Source of the DNA: DASRDB01 sp035652815
GTDB lineage: Bacteria; Chloroflexota; Ktedonobacteria; Ktedonobacterales; Ktedonobacteraceae
Direction of reading: 5' to 3'
DNA length: 64,000 bases
Assembly (NCBI GenBank): GCA_035652815.1
Contig: DASRDB010000019.1
Location: forward strand, 496,001 to 560,000
Below are positions 17,656 through 26,092 of this stretch, one piece after another. The position numbers were made by a program, and so were the translations under genes. The notes under the pieces are model-generated. The model did no database searches, was not told the origin of the DNA, and saw only the letters and a program-made list of their open reading frames with translations. How positions within the stretch are numbered: position 1 is the stretch's first letter; every line of letters starts with the position of its first letter.

Positions 17656-17685
17656 ATTGAATGTTCAATCAAATTATGGTATGCT
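17656..17685 (+). promoter_or_regulatory. Promoter with overlapping palindrome upstream of the TetR gene
   Basis: TTGAAT (17657-17662), 17 bases, TATGCT (17680-17685) makes a good sigma-70-type promoter. The -35 hexamer lies inside ATTGAATGTTCAAT (17656-17669), a perfect 6+2+6 palindrome resembling FadR/TetR operators. A repressor bound there would block the promoter, so autoregulation of the TetR gene 67 bases downstream is plausible. Confidence 0.5.
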
Positions 17686-17751
17686 TTTTTTATCCAGACT
17701 CCCTGGAACAACGGCCACTGCATCCGGTATGAAAAGAAGGATGAAGCCTGC

Positions 17752-18357
17752 ATGACTGCCAAAACCATTCGCGACATTCGCCGCGAGGAAATCATCACCG
17801 CCGCTCGGGACCTCTTTAGCCGCAAGGGCTTTCATGGAACCTCGATGCCCGACATTGCCCAGGCGGCAGGTATCAGTACTGGACTCATCTACTACATTTT
17901 CCCCAGTAAAGAAGATATTCTACTCGCCTGCTGTGAAGAGGTCGCGACCCTTCACTTAGATCTCTTCAGTCAGGCCACCCATATAGCCAGTCCACTCGAG
18001 CGTTTTGATTATATTGTGCGCGAACTCTACACCTCACTGGATAGGGGATCAAAGCGTTTGATTATCATGTACCGGGATAGTTCCACGCTTCCACGCGAAA
18101 CCCGCCAGCGCATTCTGGCTATGATAAAAAATCTGGACAACCGTTTTCTAGAGCTGATCGAAGAGGGGCAGCGCATGGGTGTTTTTCGGCAAGATATTCC
18201 AGAGCCGCGCATCCTGGCCGCCAACGTCCTGGGCCTGGGACACCTCTGGGCCTTGCACAAAACGTGGCACTTCGAGCCGGAGATCAATCTGGAAACCTAT
18301 ATTACTACCCAGCTTGATTATTTTCACGCACAATTATTGCCCAGAAGCGATAAGTAG
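17752..18357 (+). CDS. TetR family regulator (FadR-like)
   Basis: A 201-residue TetR protein. The N-terminal helix-turn-helix is MPDIAQAAGISTGLIYYIFP (residues 35-54 by eye), followed by a ligand-binding helical domain. The form TGLIYYIFPSKEDIL is typical of TetR proteins controlling fatty-acid or CoA-ester degradation. It precedes a ten-kilobase run of same-strand CoA-ester genes, which it probably represses with an acyl-CoA as inducer. A palindromic operator-like site overlaps its promoter. Confidence 0.9.
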   Translation: MTAKTIRDIRREEIITAARDLFSRKGFHGTSMPDIAQAAGISTGLIYYIFPSKEDILLACCEEVATLHLDLFSQATHIASPLERFDYIVRELYTSLDRGSKRLIIMYRDSSTLPRETRQRILAMIKNLDNRFLELIEEGQRMGVFRQDIPEPRILAANVLGLGHLWALHKTWHFEPEINLETYITTQLDYFHAQLLPRSDK

Positions 18358-18433
18358 TCAGATCAAGCCTTCTTTGGCTAGGAATTTCCTATAGCCTAAG
18401 AATAAATTTACCCGGCTTAGTGCCTATGGCCGC

Positions 18434-18462
18434 AAGTCCTTTTATCCTGAAGAAAAGGACTT
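18434..18462. terminator. Hairpin between TetR and acyl-CoA dehydrogenase genes
   Basis: AAGTCCTTTT (18434-18443) pairs with AAAAGGACTT (18453-18462) around a 9-base loop. There is no clear T-run after it, so it may only attenuate transcription or separate the regulator from the structural genes. Confidence 0.4.
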
Positions 18463-18521
18463 CTTAGCTTAGAAATAACCGTTGTCGTATCGCTGCTAAC
18501 AGTTGTGCAAAGGAGCAACAC

Positions 18522-19688
18522 ATGGATTTTCGCCTGACCGACGAGCAGAAAATGGTTCAGCAAACCGTCCGTGACTTTGTGAAGAGGGAGTTGATGCCCC
18601 TGGAAGGGGAAGTTCTGCTTAATGAGCGTGAGAACCGCCCAGGTATCGAACGTTCAAAGATTCGCGAACTGCAACTCAAGGCCAAAGAGATGGGTTTCTG
18701 GGGCATCAACACGCCCGAGGAGTATGGCGGAGCGAATCTCGGCCCCATCATGACCGGCATTATCAGCATGGAACTGGCTCGCACCTTTGTGCCGTTTGCC
18801 TTTGGCGGCTCAGCCGATAACATTCTCTACTACTGCAACGATGAACAGAAGCAGCGTTATTTGATTCCGACCATCAATGGCGACCGCCGTTCCTGCTTTG
18901 CTCTCACCGAGCCGGGGGCCGGTTCGGACGCGGCAAACATCAAGATGCGCGCTGTGAAAGACGGAGATTACTGGGTTCTCAATGGCGAGAAGATCTTCAT
19001 CACCAACGGCAACGAAGCAGATTTCGCGATGGTCTTTGCCGTCACCGACCCTGAAAAAGGCGCGCATGGCGGCGTCACCTGTTTTCTGGTAGACCGCGAG
19101 ATGGGCTGGCGTTCCAGCTATATCCCCACAATGGGCGAATGGGGGCCTGCCTCACTCTATTTTGAGAACGTGCGCGTGCCCGAAAAAAATATTCTGGGCA
19201 AGCTGAACGGCGGCTTCAACCTCGGCATGCAGTGGATTGGTGCGGGACGCTGGGCGATTGCCTGCCGCGCTGTGGGCGTAGCTGAGCGCGCCCTCGAAAT
19301 GGGTATCGAGTATTCCAAACATCGCATCTCGATGGGGCAGCCCATTGCAGATCGACAGGCCATTCAATGGATGATCGCCGATTCCTATGTGGAGATCGAG
19401 GCCACGCGCTGGCTCGCCCTCTATGCCGCCTGGCAGGCCGAGGAACACCAGGATAACCGCCATGCCGCATCCGTCGCCAAGCTCTATGGCTCGAACATGG
19501 TCAACCATGTGATTGACCGCGTTTTGCAGATTCACGGCGGCATGGGCTATACCAAAGAACTTCCCATTGAACGATGGTACCGTGAAGTGCGCCTGTGGCG
19601 TATCTTTGAGGGCACCGATGAGATTCAGCGCTACATCATTTCGCGCAACCTGCTGCGCGGTCATGTCAAAGTTGGAGAGACGTTCTGA
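18522..19688 (+). CDS. Acyl-CoA dehydrogenase
   Basis: A 388-residue acyl-CoA dehydrogenase, introducing an alpha,beta double bond into an acyl-CoA with FAD. The signatures CFALTEPGAGSD (near residue 125) and QIHGGMGYTKELPIERWYR are present, and E363 in IFEGTDEIQR is at the place of the catalytic base. A strong AAAGGAG precedes the ATG. The stop overlaps the next start (TGATG), so it is translationally coupled to the thiolase-like gene. First structural gene of the island; substrate chain type unknown. Confidence 0.93.
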   Translation: MDFRLTDEQKMVQQTVRDFVKRELMPLEGEVLLNERENRPGIERSKIRELQLKAKEMGFWGINTPEEYGGANLGPIMTGIISMELARTFVPFAFGGSADNILYYCNDEQKQRYLIPTINGDRRSCFALTEPGAGSDAANIKMRAVKDGDYWVLNGEKIFITNGNEADFAMVFAVTDPEKGAHGGVTCFLVDREMGWRSSYIPTMGEWGPASLYFENVRVPEKNILGKLNGGFNLGMQWIGAGRWAIACRAVGVAERALEMGIEYSKHRISMGQPIADRQAIQWMIADSYVEIEATRWLALYAAWQAEEHQDNRHAASVAKLYGSNMVNHVIDRVLQIHGGMGYTKELPIERWYREVRLWRIFEGTDEIQRYIISRNLLRGHVKVGETF

Positions 19689-20836
19689 TGGGCTTTGCAT
19701 CAAAAGCAGCTATCGTGGGTGTGGCCGAGTCCGATCTTGGCCGTACTCCAGACAAAACCGTGTTGCAACTCCAGCTTCAGGCCGCTCAGGCCGCCCTGGA
19801 TGATGCTGGCTTACAATGGAGCGACGTGGACGCGCTCTTTTGCGCCGGAAACTGGGCCTGGTCGCCCAACCTGATGCTCGCCGAATACCTGGGCATCCAG
19901 CCAAAATACACTGATACCACCAACATCGGTGGCTCCTCGTTCGAGGCGCATGTCGGTCACGCGGTCGCGGGTATCGAGGCAGGCCTCTTTGATGTCGCCT
20001 TGATTACCTACGGTAGCACTCAACGCTCCGACCGCTCTCGCAATCGCGGGCCATCCGCCATCCGGCTGACCGAGCAGTACGATTTTCCCTATGGGCTGCC
20101 CTCGCCTGTAGGTTCTTATGCCCTTGCCGCCATGCGCCACATGTATGAATACGGCACTACAAGCGAGCAACTGGCCGAGGTCGCGGTAGCCACGCGCAAA
20201 TGGGCCTCGATGAATGAGAAGGCTATGATGCGCGACCCCATCACCATCGAGGACGTACTTAATTCGCGCTGGATCGCTGAACCCCTGCACCTGCTCGATT
20301 GCTGCCTTGTCACTGATGGCGGTGGGGCGGTCGTCATCGCTTCTAGAGATCGCGCAAAAAATACGCGCAAAGCTCCGGCATGGATACTCGGTCATGGCGA
20401 GTCGCACACGCACAACACCATCACCAACATGCCTGATCTCGCGACGCACCAGGCTGCCGTTGCCTCTGGACAGGCTGCTTTCGCAATGGCGGGCCTCAAC
20501 CCTGCTGATATCGATGTCACCGAGATTTACGACTCGTTCACCATCACCGTGATTATGACCCTGGAGGCGCTCGGCTTCTGCGGACGTGGTGAAGGCGGTG
20601 CTTTTGTAAGCGGCCAGCGTACTGCTCCCGGTGGCCCATTTCCGCTCAATACCAATGGGGGCGGGCTTTCGTACTGCCATCCGGGCATGTACGGCATTTT
20701 CTTGCTGATCGAGGCCACGCGCCAGCTACGCGGTGAGTGCGGTCCGCGACAGGTGGAGAATGCGCGTATCGCGCTTGCTCACGGTACGGGCGGCGTTCTC
20801 TCATCGGCGGCTACTGTTATTCTGGGAAAGGATTGA
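19688..20836 (+). CDS. Thiolase-like protein (SCP-x/Ltp2 type), lacking the nucleophilic Cys
   Basis: A 382-residue thiolase-fold protein. The N-terminus (AAIVGVAESDLGRT) and the late LSYCHPGMYG and LAHGTGG motifs match the lipid-transfer-protein thiolases. At the position of the usual nucleophilic cysteine the sequence reads TNIGGSSFEAHV, so serine or glycine replaces Cys. This is what is seen in the Ltp2-type aldolases that cleave beta-hydroxy-acyl-CoA of steroid side chains, which need a DUF35 partner; that partner is the next gene. A true thiolase reaction is therefore unlikely; a retro-aldol cleavage is inferred. Confidence 0.85.
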   Translation: MGFASKAAIVGVAESDLGRTPDKTVLQLQLQAAQAALDDAGLQWSDVDALFCAGNWAWSPNLMLAEYLGIQPKYTDTTNIGGSSFEAHVGHAVAGIEAGLFDVALITYGSTQRSDRSRNRGPSAIRLTEQYDFPYGLPSPVGSYALAAMRHMYEYGTTSEQLAEVAVATRKWASMNEKAMMRDPITIEDVLNSRWIAEPLHLLDCCLVTDGGGAVVIASRDRAKNTRKAPAWILGHGESHTHNTITNMPDLATHQAAVASGQAAFAMAGLNPADIDVTEIYDSFTITVIMTLEALGFCGRGEGGAFVSGQRTAPGGPFPLNTNGGGLSYCHPGMYGIFLLIEATRQLRGECGPRQVENARIALAHGTGGVLSSAATVILGKD

Positions 20837-20842
20837 TGCCAT

Positions 20843-21247
20843 ATGCCTGCACAACTTCCACCCATCCAGCAGGACAGCGAATCTCGCCCGTACTGGGAAG
20901 GGCTGGCGCAGGGCGAACTACGCATTCAACGCTGCGATGCCTGTTCGCGTGCTGTCTTTTACCCACGCTCCATATGTCCCTACTGTCATTCGCGTAGCCT
21001 GTCATGGATTGTCGCCACAGGCCGGGGAACAATCTATTCGTATACGGTTGCCTACCAGGCCTTTGGAGCTTTCGCCGCCGATGTTCCATTCGTCGTTGCC
21101 ATTGTCGAACTGGAGGAGGGCGTGCGCATGATGTCGCGCATTATTGACGCGCCTCGTGCACGCATAGCCGTCGGCAAGCCTGTGCAGGTGACATTCGAGA
21201 AAGTGGGCGAGGAGTTGACACTGCCTTATTTCCGCCTGAGCGAATAA
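20843..21247 (+). CDS. DUF35 zinc-ribbon / OB-fold protein
   Basis: A 134-residue protein with a rubredoxin-like zinc ribbon (C31, C34, C45, C48 in RCDACSRAVFYPRSICPYC) followed by an OB-fold (TGRGTIYSYTVAYQAF). DUF35 proteins bind acyl-CoA and partner thiolase-fold enzymes, for example Ltp2-type aldolases with the DUF35 part of ChsH2. It starts 6 bases after the thiolase-like gene, which supports a complex. Confidence 0.9.
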   Translation: MPAQLPPIQQDSESRPYWEGLAQGELRIQRCDACSRAVFYPRSICPYCHSRSLSWIVATGRGTIYSYTVAYQAFGAFAADVPFVVAIVELEEGVRMMSRIIDAPRARIAVGKPVQVTFEKVGEELTLPYFRLSE

Positions 21248-21310
21248 CCTGCTTTTTGCTATTGCTCATGTACGACGTTGTCTGAGCCTGGATGCGCGAG
21301 GTATAGAAGG

Positions 21311-23449
21311 ATGACCGAACCCCGGCAAATATCAGCAGAGCAGCTACAGCACTTTTTTCACCCGCGAAGTATCGCTCTGGTTGGCGCAACCGATAATTCT
21401 CGCTGGTCGATTTATACTTTCGAGAACCTGAAAAACTTTGGCTTCCCTGGCCCGATCTATCTTGTCAACCCAAACCGCGAGATTGTGCATGGCGAGCGGG
21501 CCTATAAAACGCTTAGCAATCTTCCCGAGCCGGTTGATCTCGCTTTCGTCATGGTTTCCACGCCTCGCGTACTGCCCATCGTTCAAGAGGCGGCGCGTTT
21601 AGGCACAAAGTGCTTTGTTGTGCTGACCTCTGGTTTTAGTGAGACAGGCGCGGAGGGAGCCAGACTTGAGCGCGAATTGCTCGATTTTGCCCACGAACAC
21701 GCGCTGACGCTCCTGGGGCCAAACGGAAATGGCTTCATCAATGTCACGTCTCGCATTACGCCCTATGGCCTACCCATCGCGCCGCCGCTTCAGTCTGGCC
21801 CGGTTGGTGTGGTGCTGCAAAGCGGCGCGCTCACCAGCGCTGTGCTGGCCTTTGCCCAGGCACACGGCATCGGGCTGAGCCTGCTGGTAGCGATGGGCAA
21901 CGAAAGCATGATCTCCGTCACCGACGTGATGGACTACCTGCTTGAAGATGAGGCGACCCGCTCTATCGCCCTTTTCCTGGAAAGCATTCGCCAGCCGGAC
22001 GAACTACGCCGTGTTGCCGAAAAAGCCCGCGAGAAACGCAAAGCCATCGTCGCGCTCAAAATCGGGCGCAGTGAGGCCAGTTCCCGTGCCGCCTTCGCCC
22101 ACACGGGCGCGCTTGTCGGCAATGATAGAGTGAACGACGCAGCCCTGCGCCAGCTTGGCATTATGCGCGTCTCCTCGCTTGAAGACCTCTTGACCACCGC
22201 CGGACTGGCGGGATATAGCCAGCCATTGCCAGGTCGCCGTATGGGCGTGGTTACGCCATCAGGAGGAGCATGCGACATCCTTTCAGACCTCTCCGAAGAA
22301 GTTGGCATCGCACTGCCCCAGTTCGCGCCCGAGACGGTGGAGCGGTTACAGAGCGTTTTGCCACCGTTCTCGACCTGCCACAACCCTCTGGACGTGACGG
22401 GTTACATTGTCGTAGATGCCACCCTTCAGCAGCGCGCTCTTGATGTCGTTGTTCACGATCCGAATATCGACTTCGTGTTGTACCTTACTACAACCGAGAG
22501 CGGGCGCGATCCGACGCCGGAGGCGCTGGCAGCCTCGCTTCTCTTAAACGACAACCTCGCTCGCATTGTTCGTTCTGCGCCTCATCCAGTCGTTATCACC
22601 TCGAACACCTGCATGGACCTCTCGCGAACGGCAAAGGCTGTTGTAGAGCGTACCGGCCTCTATTTCCTGGCGGGCATGGAGCATGGTATGCGCGCCCTCG
22701 GCAAGTTTCTCTGGTGGTCCGAATCTATTTCTGTCACGCCCAGCAAAGCGCAGCAGGAACCGTTGCCATCTATCCCCCAGGATACGTCATTCTCCGGGAA
22801 CTGGTCTGAAGCGCGAGCGCGAACACTACTCGAGCAGGCTGGCATACCAGTAGTTCCCGGTCTGCTTGTCACCTCTGCTGACGAGGCGGTACAGGCTGCG
22901 CGAGAGCTTGGTTTGCCCGTTGTCTTGAAGATTCAATCTGCGACATTGCTGCATAAGAGCGATGTAGGTGGCGTGGCCCTTAACCTGAACACCGAGGAAG
23001 CTGTGCGCGGAGCATTTTCGGCGATGATGGAGCGCGTCTCACGTATTCATCCATTTGCTGAGATCGAGGGCGTGCTTGTCAGTCCCATGCGCTCGGCTGG
23101 CATAGAGCTACTGGTGGGTATTGTCCGCGACCCGCTCTGGGGGCCTGTTCTCACGTTGGGGCTTGGCGGCATCTGGACAGAGGTGTTTAAAGACACGGCA
23201 GTGCGCGTCCTGCCCGTCTCAATGGATGATATCGAGCGAATGCTTGGCGAACTGCGCGGGGCGGCTTTGTTGTATGGCACGCGAGGTCAGCAGCGCGTTG
23301 ACATACAGGTGCTTAGTCAGGTGATCCATCGCATCAGTTCACTGGCTCTCTCGCTTGGCCCCCAATTACAGGTGTTGGAAATCAATCCGTTACTGGTAAC
23401 TGCCTCGCGTATCGAGGCGCTCGATGTCCTGCTAAGCTGGCAGGCATAA
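21311..23449 (+). CDS. Fused ADP-forming acyl-CoA synthetase
   Basis: About 712 residues. The first half is the succinyl-CoA-synthetase alpha-like part: CoA-binding domain from residue 12 (FFHPRSIALVGATDN) and phosphorylated histidine H264 in AFAHTGALVG. The second half is the beta-like ATP-grasp part (GLPVVLKIQSATLLHKSDVGG). Such enzymes activate an acid to its CoA ester with ATP to ADP, as in acetate/acyl-CoA ligases and, for larger acids, pimeloyl- or phenylacetyl-like substrates. The frame is open from a TTG at 21278, but ATG 21311 after GAGG is the natural start. It supplies the CoA ester for the island. Confidence 0.92.
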   Translation: MTEPRQISAEQLQHFFHPRSIALVGATDNSRWSIYTFENLKNFGFPGPIYLVNPNREIVHGERAYKTLSNLPEPVDLAFVMVSTPRVLPIVQEAARLGTKCFVVLTSGFSETGAEGARLERELLDFAHEHALTLLGPNGNGFINVTSRITPYGLPIAPPLQSGPVGVVLQSGALTSAVLAFAQAHGIGLSLLVAMGNESMISVTDVMDYLLEDEATRSIALFLESIRQPDELRRVAEKAREKRKAIVALKIGRSEASSRAAFAHTGALVGNDRVNDAALRQLGIMRVSSLEDLLTTAGLAGYSQPLPGRRMGVVTPSGGACDILSDLSEEVGIALPQFAPETVERLQSVLPPFSTCHNPLDVTGYIVVDATLQQRALDVVVHDPNIDFVLYLTTTESGRDPTPEALAASLLLNDNLARIVRSAPHPVVITSNTCMDLSRTAKAVVERTGLYFLAGMEHGMRALGKFLWWSESISVTPSKAQQEPLPSIPQDTSFSGNWSEARARTLLEQAGIPVVPGLLVTSADEAVQAARELGLPVVLKIQSATLLHKSDVGGVALNLNTEEAVRGAFSAMMERVSRIHPFAEIEGVLVSPMRSAGIELLVGIVRDPLWGPVLTLGLGGIWTEVFKDTAVRVLPVSMDDIERMLGELRGAALLYGTRGQQRVDIQVLSQVIHRISSLALSLGPQLQVLEINPLLVTASRIEALDVLLSWQA

Positions 23450-23487
23450 TTCTCGTGTTTCGTTAATTGTAGAGCAAAGGAGCAGGT

Positions 23488-23940
23488 ATGTTCGATACAA
23501 GTAAAATTGGTCAGAATTTGGCCTCGTTTACCTACGAGGTGCAGCGTAACAAAATTCACGAACTGACCACCGCCATTGGAGACATGAACCCGATTTATCA
23601 TAGTCGCGAAGCCGCGCAGGAGGCGGGCTATCCCGACGTGCCGATTTCGCCAACCACTCCTACCATGTTTAGTTTCTGGGGCAACCGGCAGAGAGGAGCG
23701 AGTCTGGCGGAAGTTGGCATTAACGTGGCGCGTGTCCTGCATGGCGAGGAGGAGTACGAATACCTTGCTCCAATCTATCCCAACGATGTCCTGACGGGCA
23801 CGACCACACTGCTCGATGGCAAGACGCGTCAGGGCAGTGATGGACATTCAATGGATATCCTCACGCTTGAGACCAGCTACGTAAACCAGCAGCAGCAGAC
23901 CGTTCTCAAGGCCAGAACTACTATCGTTGTGCGCGAGTGA
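23488..23940 (+). CDS. MaoC-like dehydratase, non-catalytic half
   Basis: A 150-residue hot-dog protein of the MaoC N-terminal (FAS1-like dehydratase) type. At the hydratase-2 motif it reads GDMNPIYHS: D32 is present but the catalytic histidine position is Y37. In known split enzymes (HadA/HadB, ChsH1/ChsH2) one half lacks the catalytic Asp-His pair and holds the acyl chain while the other is active. Its neighbour 34 bases downstream has the complete motif, so a heterodimer is likely. Confidence 0.86.
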   Translation: MFDTSKIGQNLASFTYEVQRNKIHELTTAIGDMNPIYHSREAAQEAGYPDVPISPTTPTMFSFWGNRQRGASLAEVGINVARVLHGEEEYEYLAPIYPNDVLTGTTTLLDGKTRQGSDGHSMDILTLETSYVNQQQQTVLKARTTIVVRE

Positions 23941-23973
23941 GCAGGTGTACTCTGACTTGAAAGGATAGCATAG

Positions 23974-24420
23974 ATGACAACACAAACGGCATCAAAACTG
24001 TACTATGAGGATGTCAACATTGGGGACGAGATTCCGGCCTTGACCAAAGACCCTGTAACACACCTGCAATTGGTGCGCTACGCGGGCGCGTCGGGCGACT
24101 TTAACCCCCTGCACACCGACCCCAAAATCGGCGAAATGATTGGCGTAGGTGGCATCATCGCGCATGGCATGCTGATTATGGGCTTCGTCGGCCAGATGCT
24201 CAGCGATTATGTTGGCCCGGGCGCGCTGCGCAAGTTCGGTGTGCGTTTCAAAGGCATGACTCGCCTAGGCGATGTCATCACCTGCTCGGGCAAGATCACC
24301 GAGAAGTACGAGGTAGATGGCGAGGCGCGTATCGCATGTAAGGTGCAGGCCGTCGATCAAAACGGTGATGTCAAAGTTACCGGAACATTTGTCGCGGCAG
24401 TGCCGCGTCGTAACGCCTGA
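23974..24420 (+). CDS. MaoC-like enoyl-CoA hydratase, catalytic half
   Basis: A 148-residue hot-dog protein with the complete hydratase-2 motif GDFNPLHTDP (D42, H47). It would hydrate the enoyl-CoA produced by the acyl-CoA dehydrogenase to a beta-hydroxy-acyl-CoA, the substrate for the aldolase-like protein. Partner of the upstream non-catalytic half. Confidence 0.9.
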   Translation: MTTQTASKLYYEDVNIGDEIPALTKDPVTHLQLVRYAGASGDFNPLHTDPKIGEMIGVGGIIAHGMLIMGFVGQMLSDYVGPGALRKFGVRFKGMTRLGDVITCSGKITEKYEVDGEARIACKVQAVDQNGDVKVTGTFVAAVPRRNA

Positions 24421-24475
24421 TACCTGATAGGAAGTAGAGCATGTTGCTGTATGCCATGAAAAAGCCCCTTTCGCC

Positions 24476-24561
24476 TGTCATCCTGAGCGCCGCGAAGGAC
24501 CTGAGGCCCCCACTGGTTCGACACGGCACGCGCGAGGTCCTTCGCGGCGCTCAGGATGACA
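24476..24561. repeat. Long inverted repeat, TGTCATCCTGAGCG family
   Basis: Perfect 27-base arms, 24476-24502 and 24535-24561, beginning TGTCATCCTGAGCG, with a 32-base loop. Related copies are at 45529, 53016 and 54404. It fills most of the 288-base gap between the catalytic MaoC gene and the MFS gene; the rest shows nothing clear. Confidence 0.92.
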
Positions 24562-24708
24562 TGTAGGGGCAGGGGTGGAATGGTATGCAATGTAGTTGGT
24601 GATCGGAATCCTGTTGTGCGTTCAACGTAGAGGCGTCTCTTTTTCACTTGTATCATGAACCTGTTCGTATATCGGTGTCTTCGCAGATGAACACCGGGGA
24701 GGTTTCAC

Positions 24709-26076
24709 ATGAGTATGTTACAAGTTGGATTCAGGCATCGCACTCTTGAACACTATCCTACCAATGGACAACGTATCTGGTACCTTGCGCTGGCCGTCAT
24801 CGCCACGATCATGCTCTACTACGAGTCGTATGTACTGCCCTCTGTCGCGCCCCTGGTCTTACCTGCCTTTGGTCTCACGGCGCAGAATTACGCCTTGATA
24901 CTGCTGACCGCGAATTTGATCGGCGCTCTGTCCTCGGTTTTCGGCAGCCTGTCTGACCGTATCGGGCGCTGCAACCTGATTGTCTATGGATTATTGGTGA
25001 CCGGTCTCGGAACGCTGGCTATCTCGTTCACCAGTTCGTTAGGTGTTTTCCTGGCGCTCGTCTTCGTGCTGGGCTTTGTTGAGGGTATCATCCTGGTCGC
25101 CACTCCGGCGCTGGTGAGAGATTTCTCGCCGCGCTTGGGACGCGCCCTGGCGATGGGGTTCTGGACTGTTGGCCCCGTAGGCGGCAGCGTCCTTGCGACG
25201 GGCGTGGCGAGCCGCACACTTCCCGTATACGGCACCTGGCAGTCCCAATACGTCATTGCAGGAGTGGTCGGGCTGGTCTTTTTCCTGCTATGCTTCCTCT
25301 TCCTGCGCGAACTCTCACCTGGTCTGCGCGATCAGGTCATGAACTCGTTACAGGAAAAGGCGCTGATTGAAGACCGCGCTTCCACCATCGATGTCGAGAA
25401 GGCGATTGCGCATCCCTGGAGACAGATGTTGAATTTCCGCCTGATTATCAGCGCGCTGGGCATCAGCCTCTACTTGCTCATTTATTATGCAGCAGTCGGC
25501 TACTTTCCGCTCTACCTGAGCAGCATTTTCAAATTCACTCCGGCTCAGGCAAATGGACTGGTCAGCGTTTTCTGGCTGGTCAATGTGATTGCGGCTATCC
25601 TTATCGGCTTCATCTCTGACCGAACCAGGATTCGCAAACCTTATATGCTGGCCGGTTGCCTTGCTACTATCGTCGTAACGCTGCTCTTCATCAGTCGCGT
25701 TGGCGTACCCACCGGAAGCGCGCTGATGACCGTCTTCCTCAGCCTGTTTGGTATCACGCTGGCTGTGGGATATGTCACCTGGATGGCTGCTTATACCGAA
25801 ACCGTCGAGGACATCAATCCGGCGCTTGTAGCTACCGGCATGGCTGTTGAGGGCTTCATCCTGCGCCTGGTTGTAGTTCTTTCAACGCTGGCTTTCTCGT
25901 TTGTTGTGAGAAACCAGTTTGACGGCCAGCAATGGGCCACCTGGTGGTGGGTGTGCATTGCCGGACTGGTCGTTTTTATTCCGACCATTTTTGTCGTCTC
26001 CGGCTCCTGGAAACCGGCTCGCCTGAACGTGGCTTCGCAAGAACAGAATCAGAGTCCAGGGGTTGGAACAATTTGA
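24709..26076 (+). CDS. MFS transporter
   Basis: A 455-residue major facilitator with about 12 membrane helices, motif A between helices 2 and 3 (GSLSDRIGRCNLIVYG), and a second half of the same pattern. GGGGAGG precedes the ATG. Within the island it probably imports (or exports) the acid or ester that the neighbouring enzymes degrade. Its stop lies 16 bases before the R2lox start, so the two are probably co-transcribed. Substrate cannot be told. Confidence 0.9.
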   Translation: MSMLQVGFRHRTLEHYPTNGQRIWYLALAVIATIMLYYESYVLPSVAPLVLPAFGLTAQNYALILLTANLIGALSSVFGSLSDRIGRCNLIVYGLLVTGLGTLAISFTSSLGVFLALVFVLGFVEGIILVATPALVRDFSPRLGRALAMGFWTVGPVGGSVLATGVASRTLPVYGTWQSQYVIAGVVGLVFFLLCFLFLRELSPGLRDQVMNSLQEKALIEDRASTIDVEKAIAHPWRQMLNFRLIISALGISLYLLIYYAAVGYFPLYLSSIFKFTPAQANGLVSVFWLVNVIAAILIGFISDRTRIRKPYMLAGCLATIVVTLLFISRVGVPTGSALMTVFLSLFGITLAVGYVTWMAAYTETVEDINPALVATGMAVEGFILRLVVVLSTLAFSFVVRNQFDGQQWATWWWVCIAGLVVFIPTIFVVSGSWKPARLNVASQEQNQSPGVGTI

Positions 26077-26092
26077 AGGAGTTACTGCTTAC

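Noticed and set aside
19811..20680. 289-codon open frame antisense to the thiolase-like gene
   Set aside because: No ribosome site or family motif, and fully inside a gene with clear homology on the other strand.
23974..24420. Housekeeping fatty-acid FabZ/FabA
   Set aside because: The motif GDFNPLHTDP and pairing with a second hot-dog gene are of the MaoC/hydratase-2 type, not FabZ.
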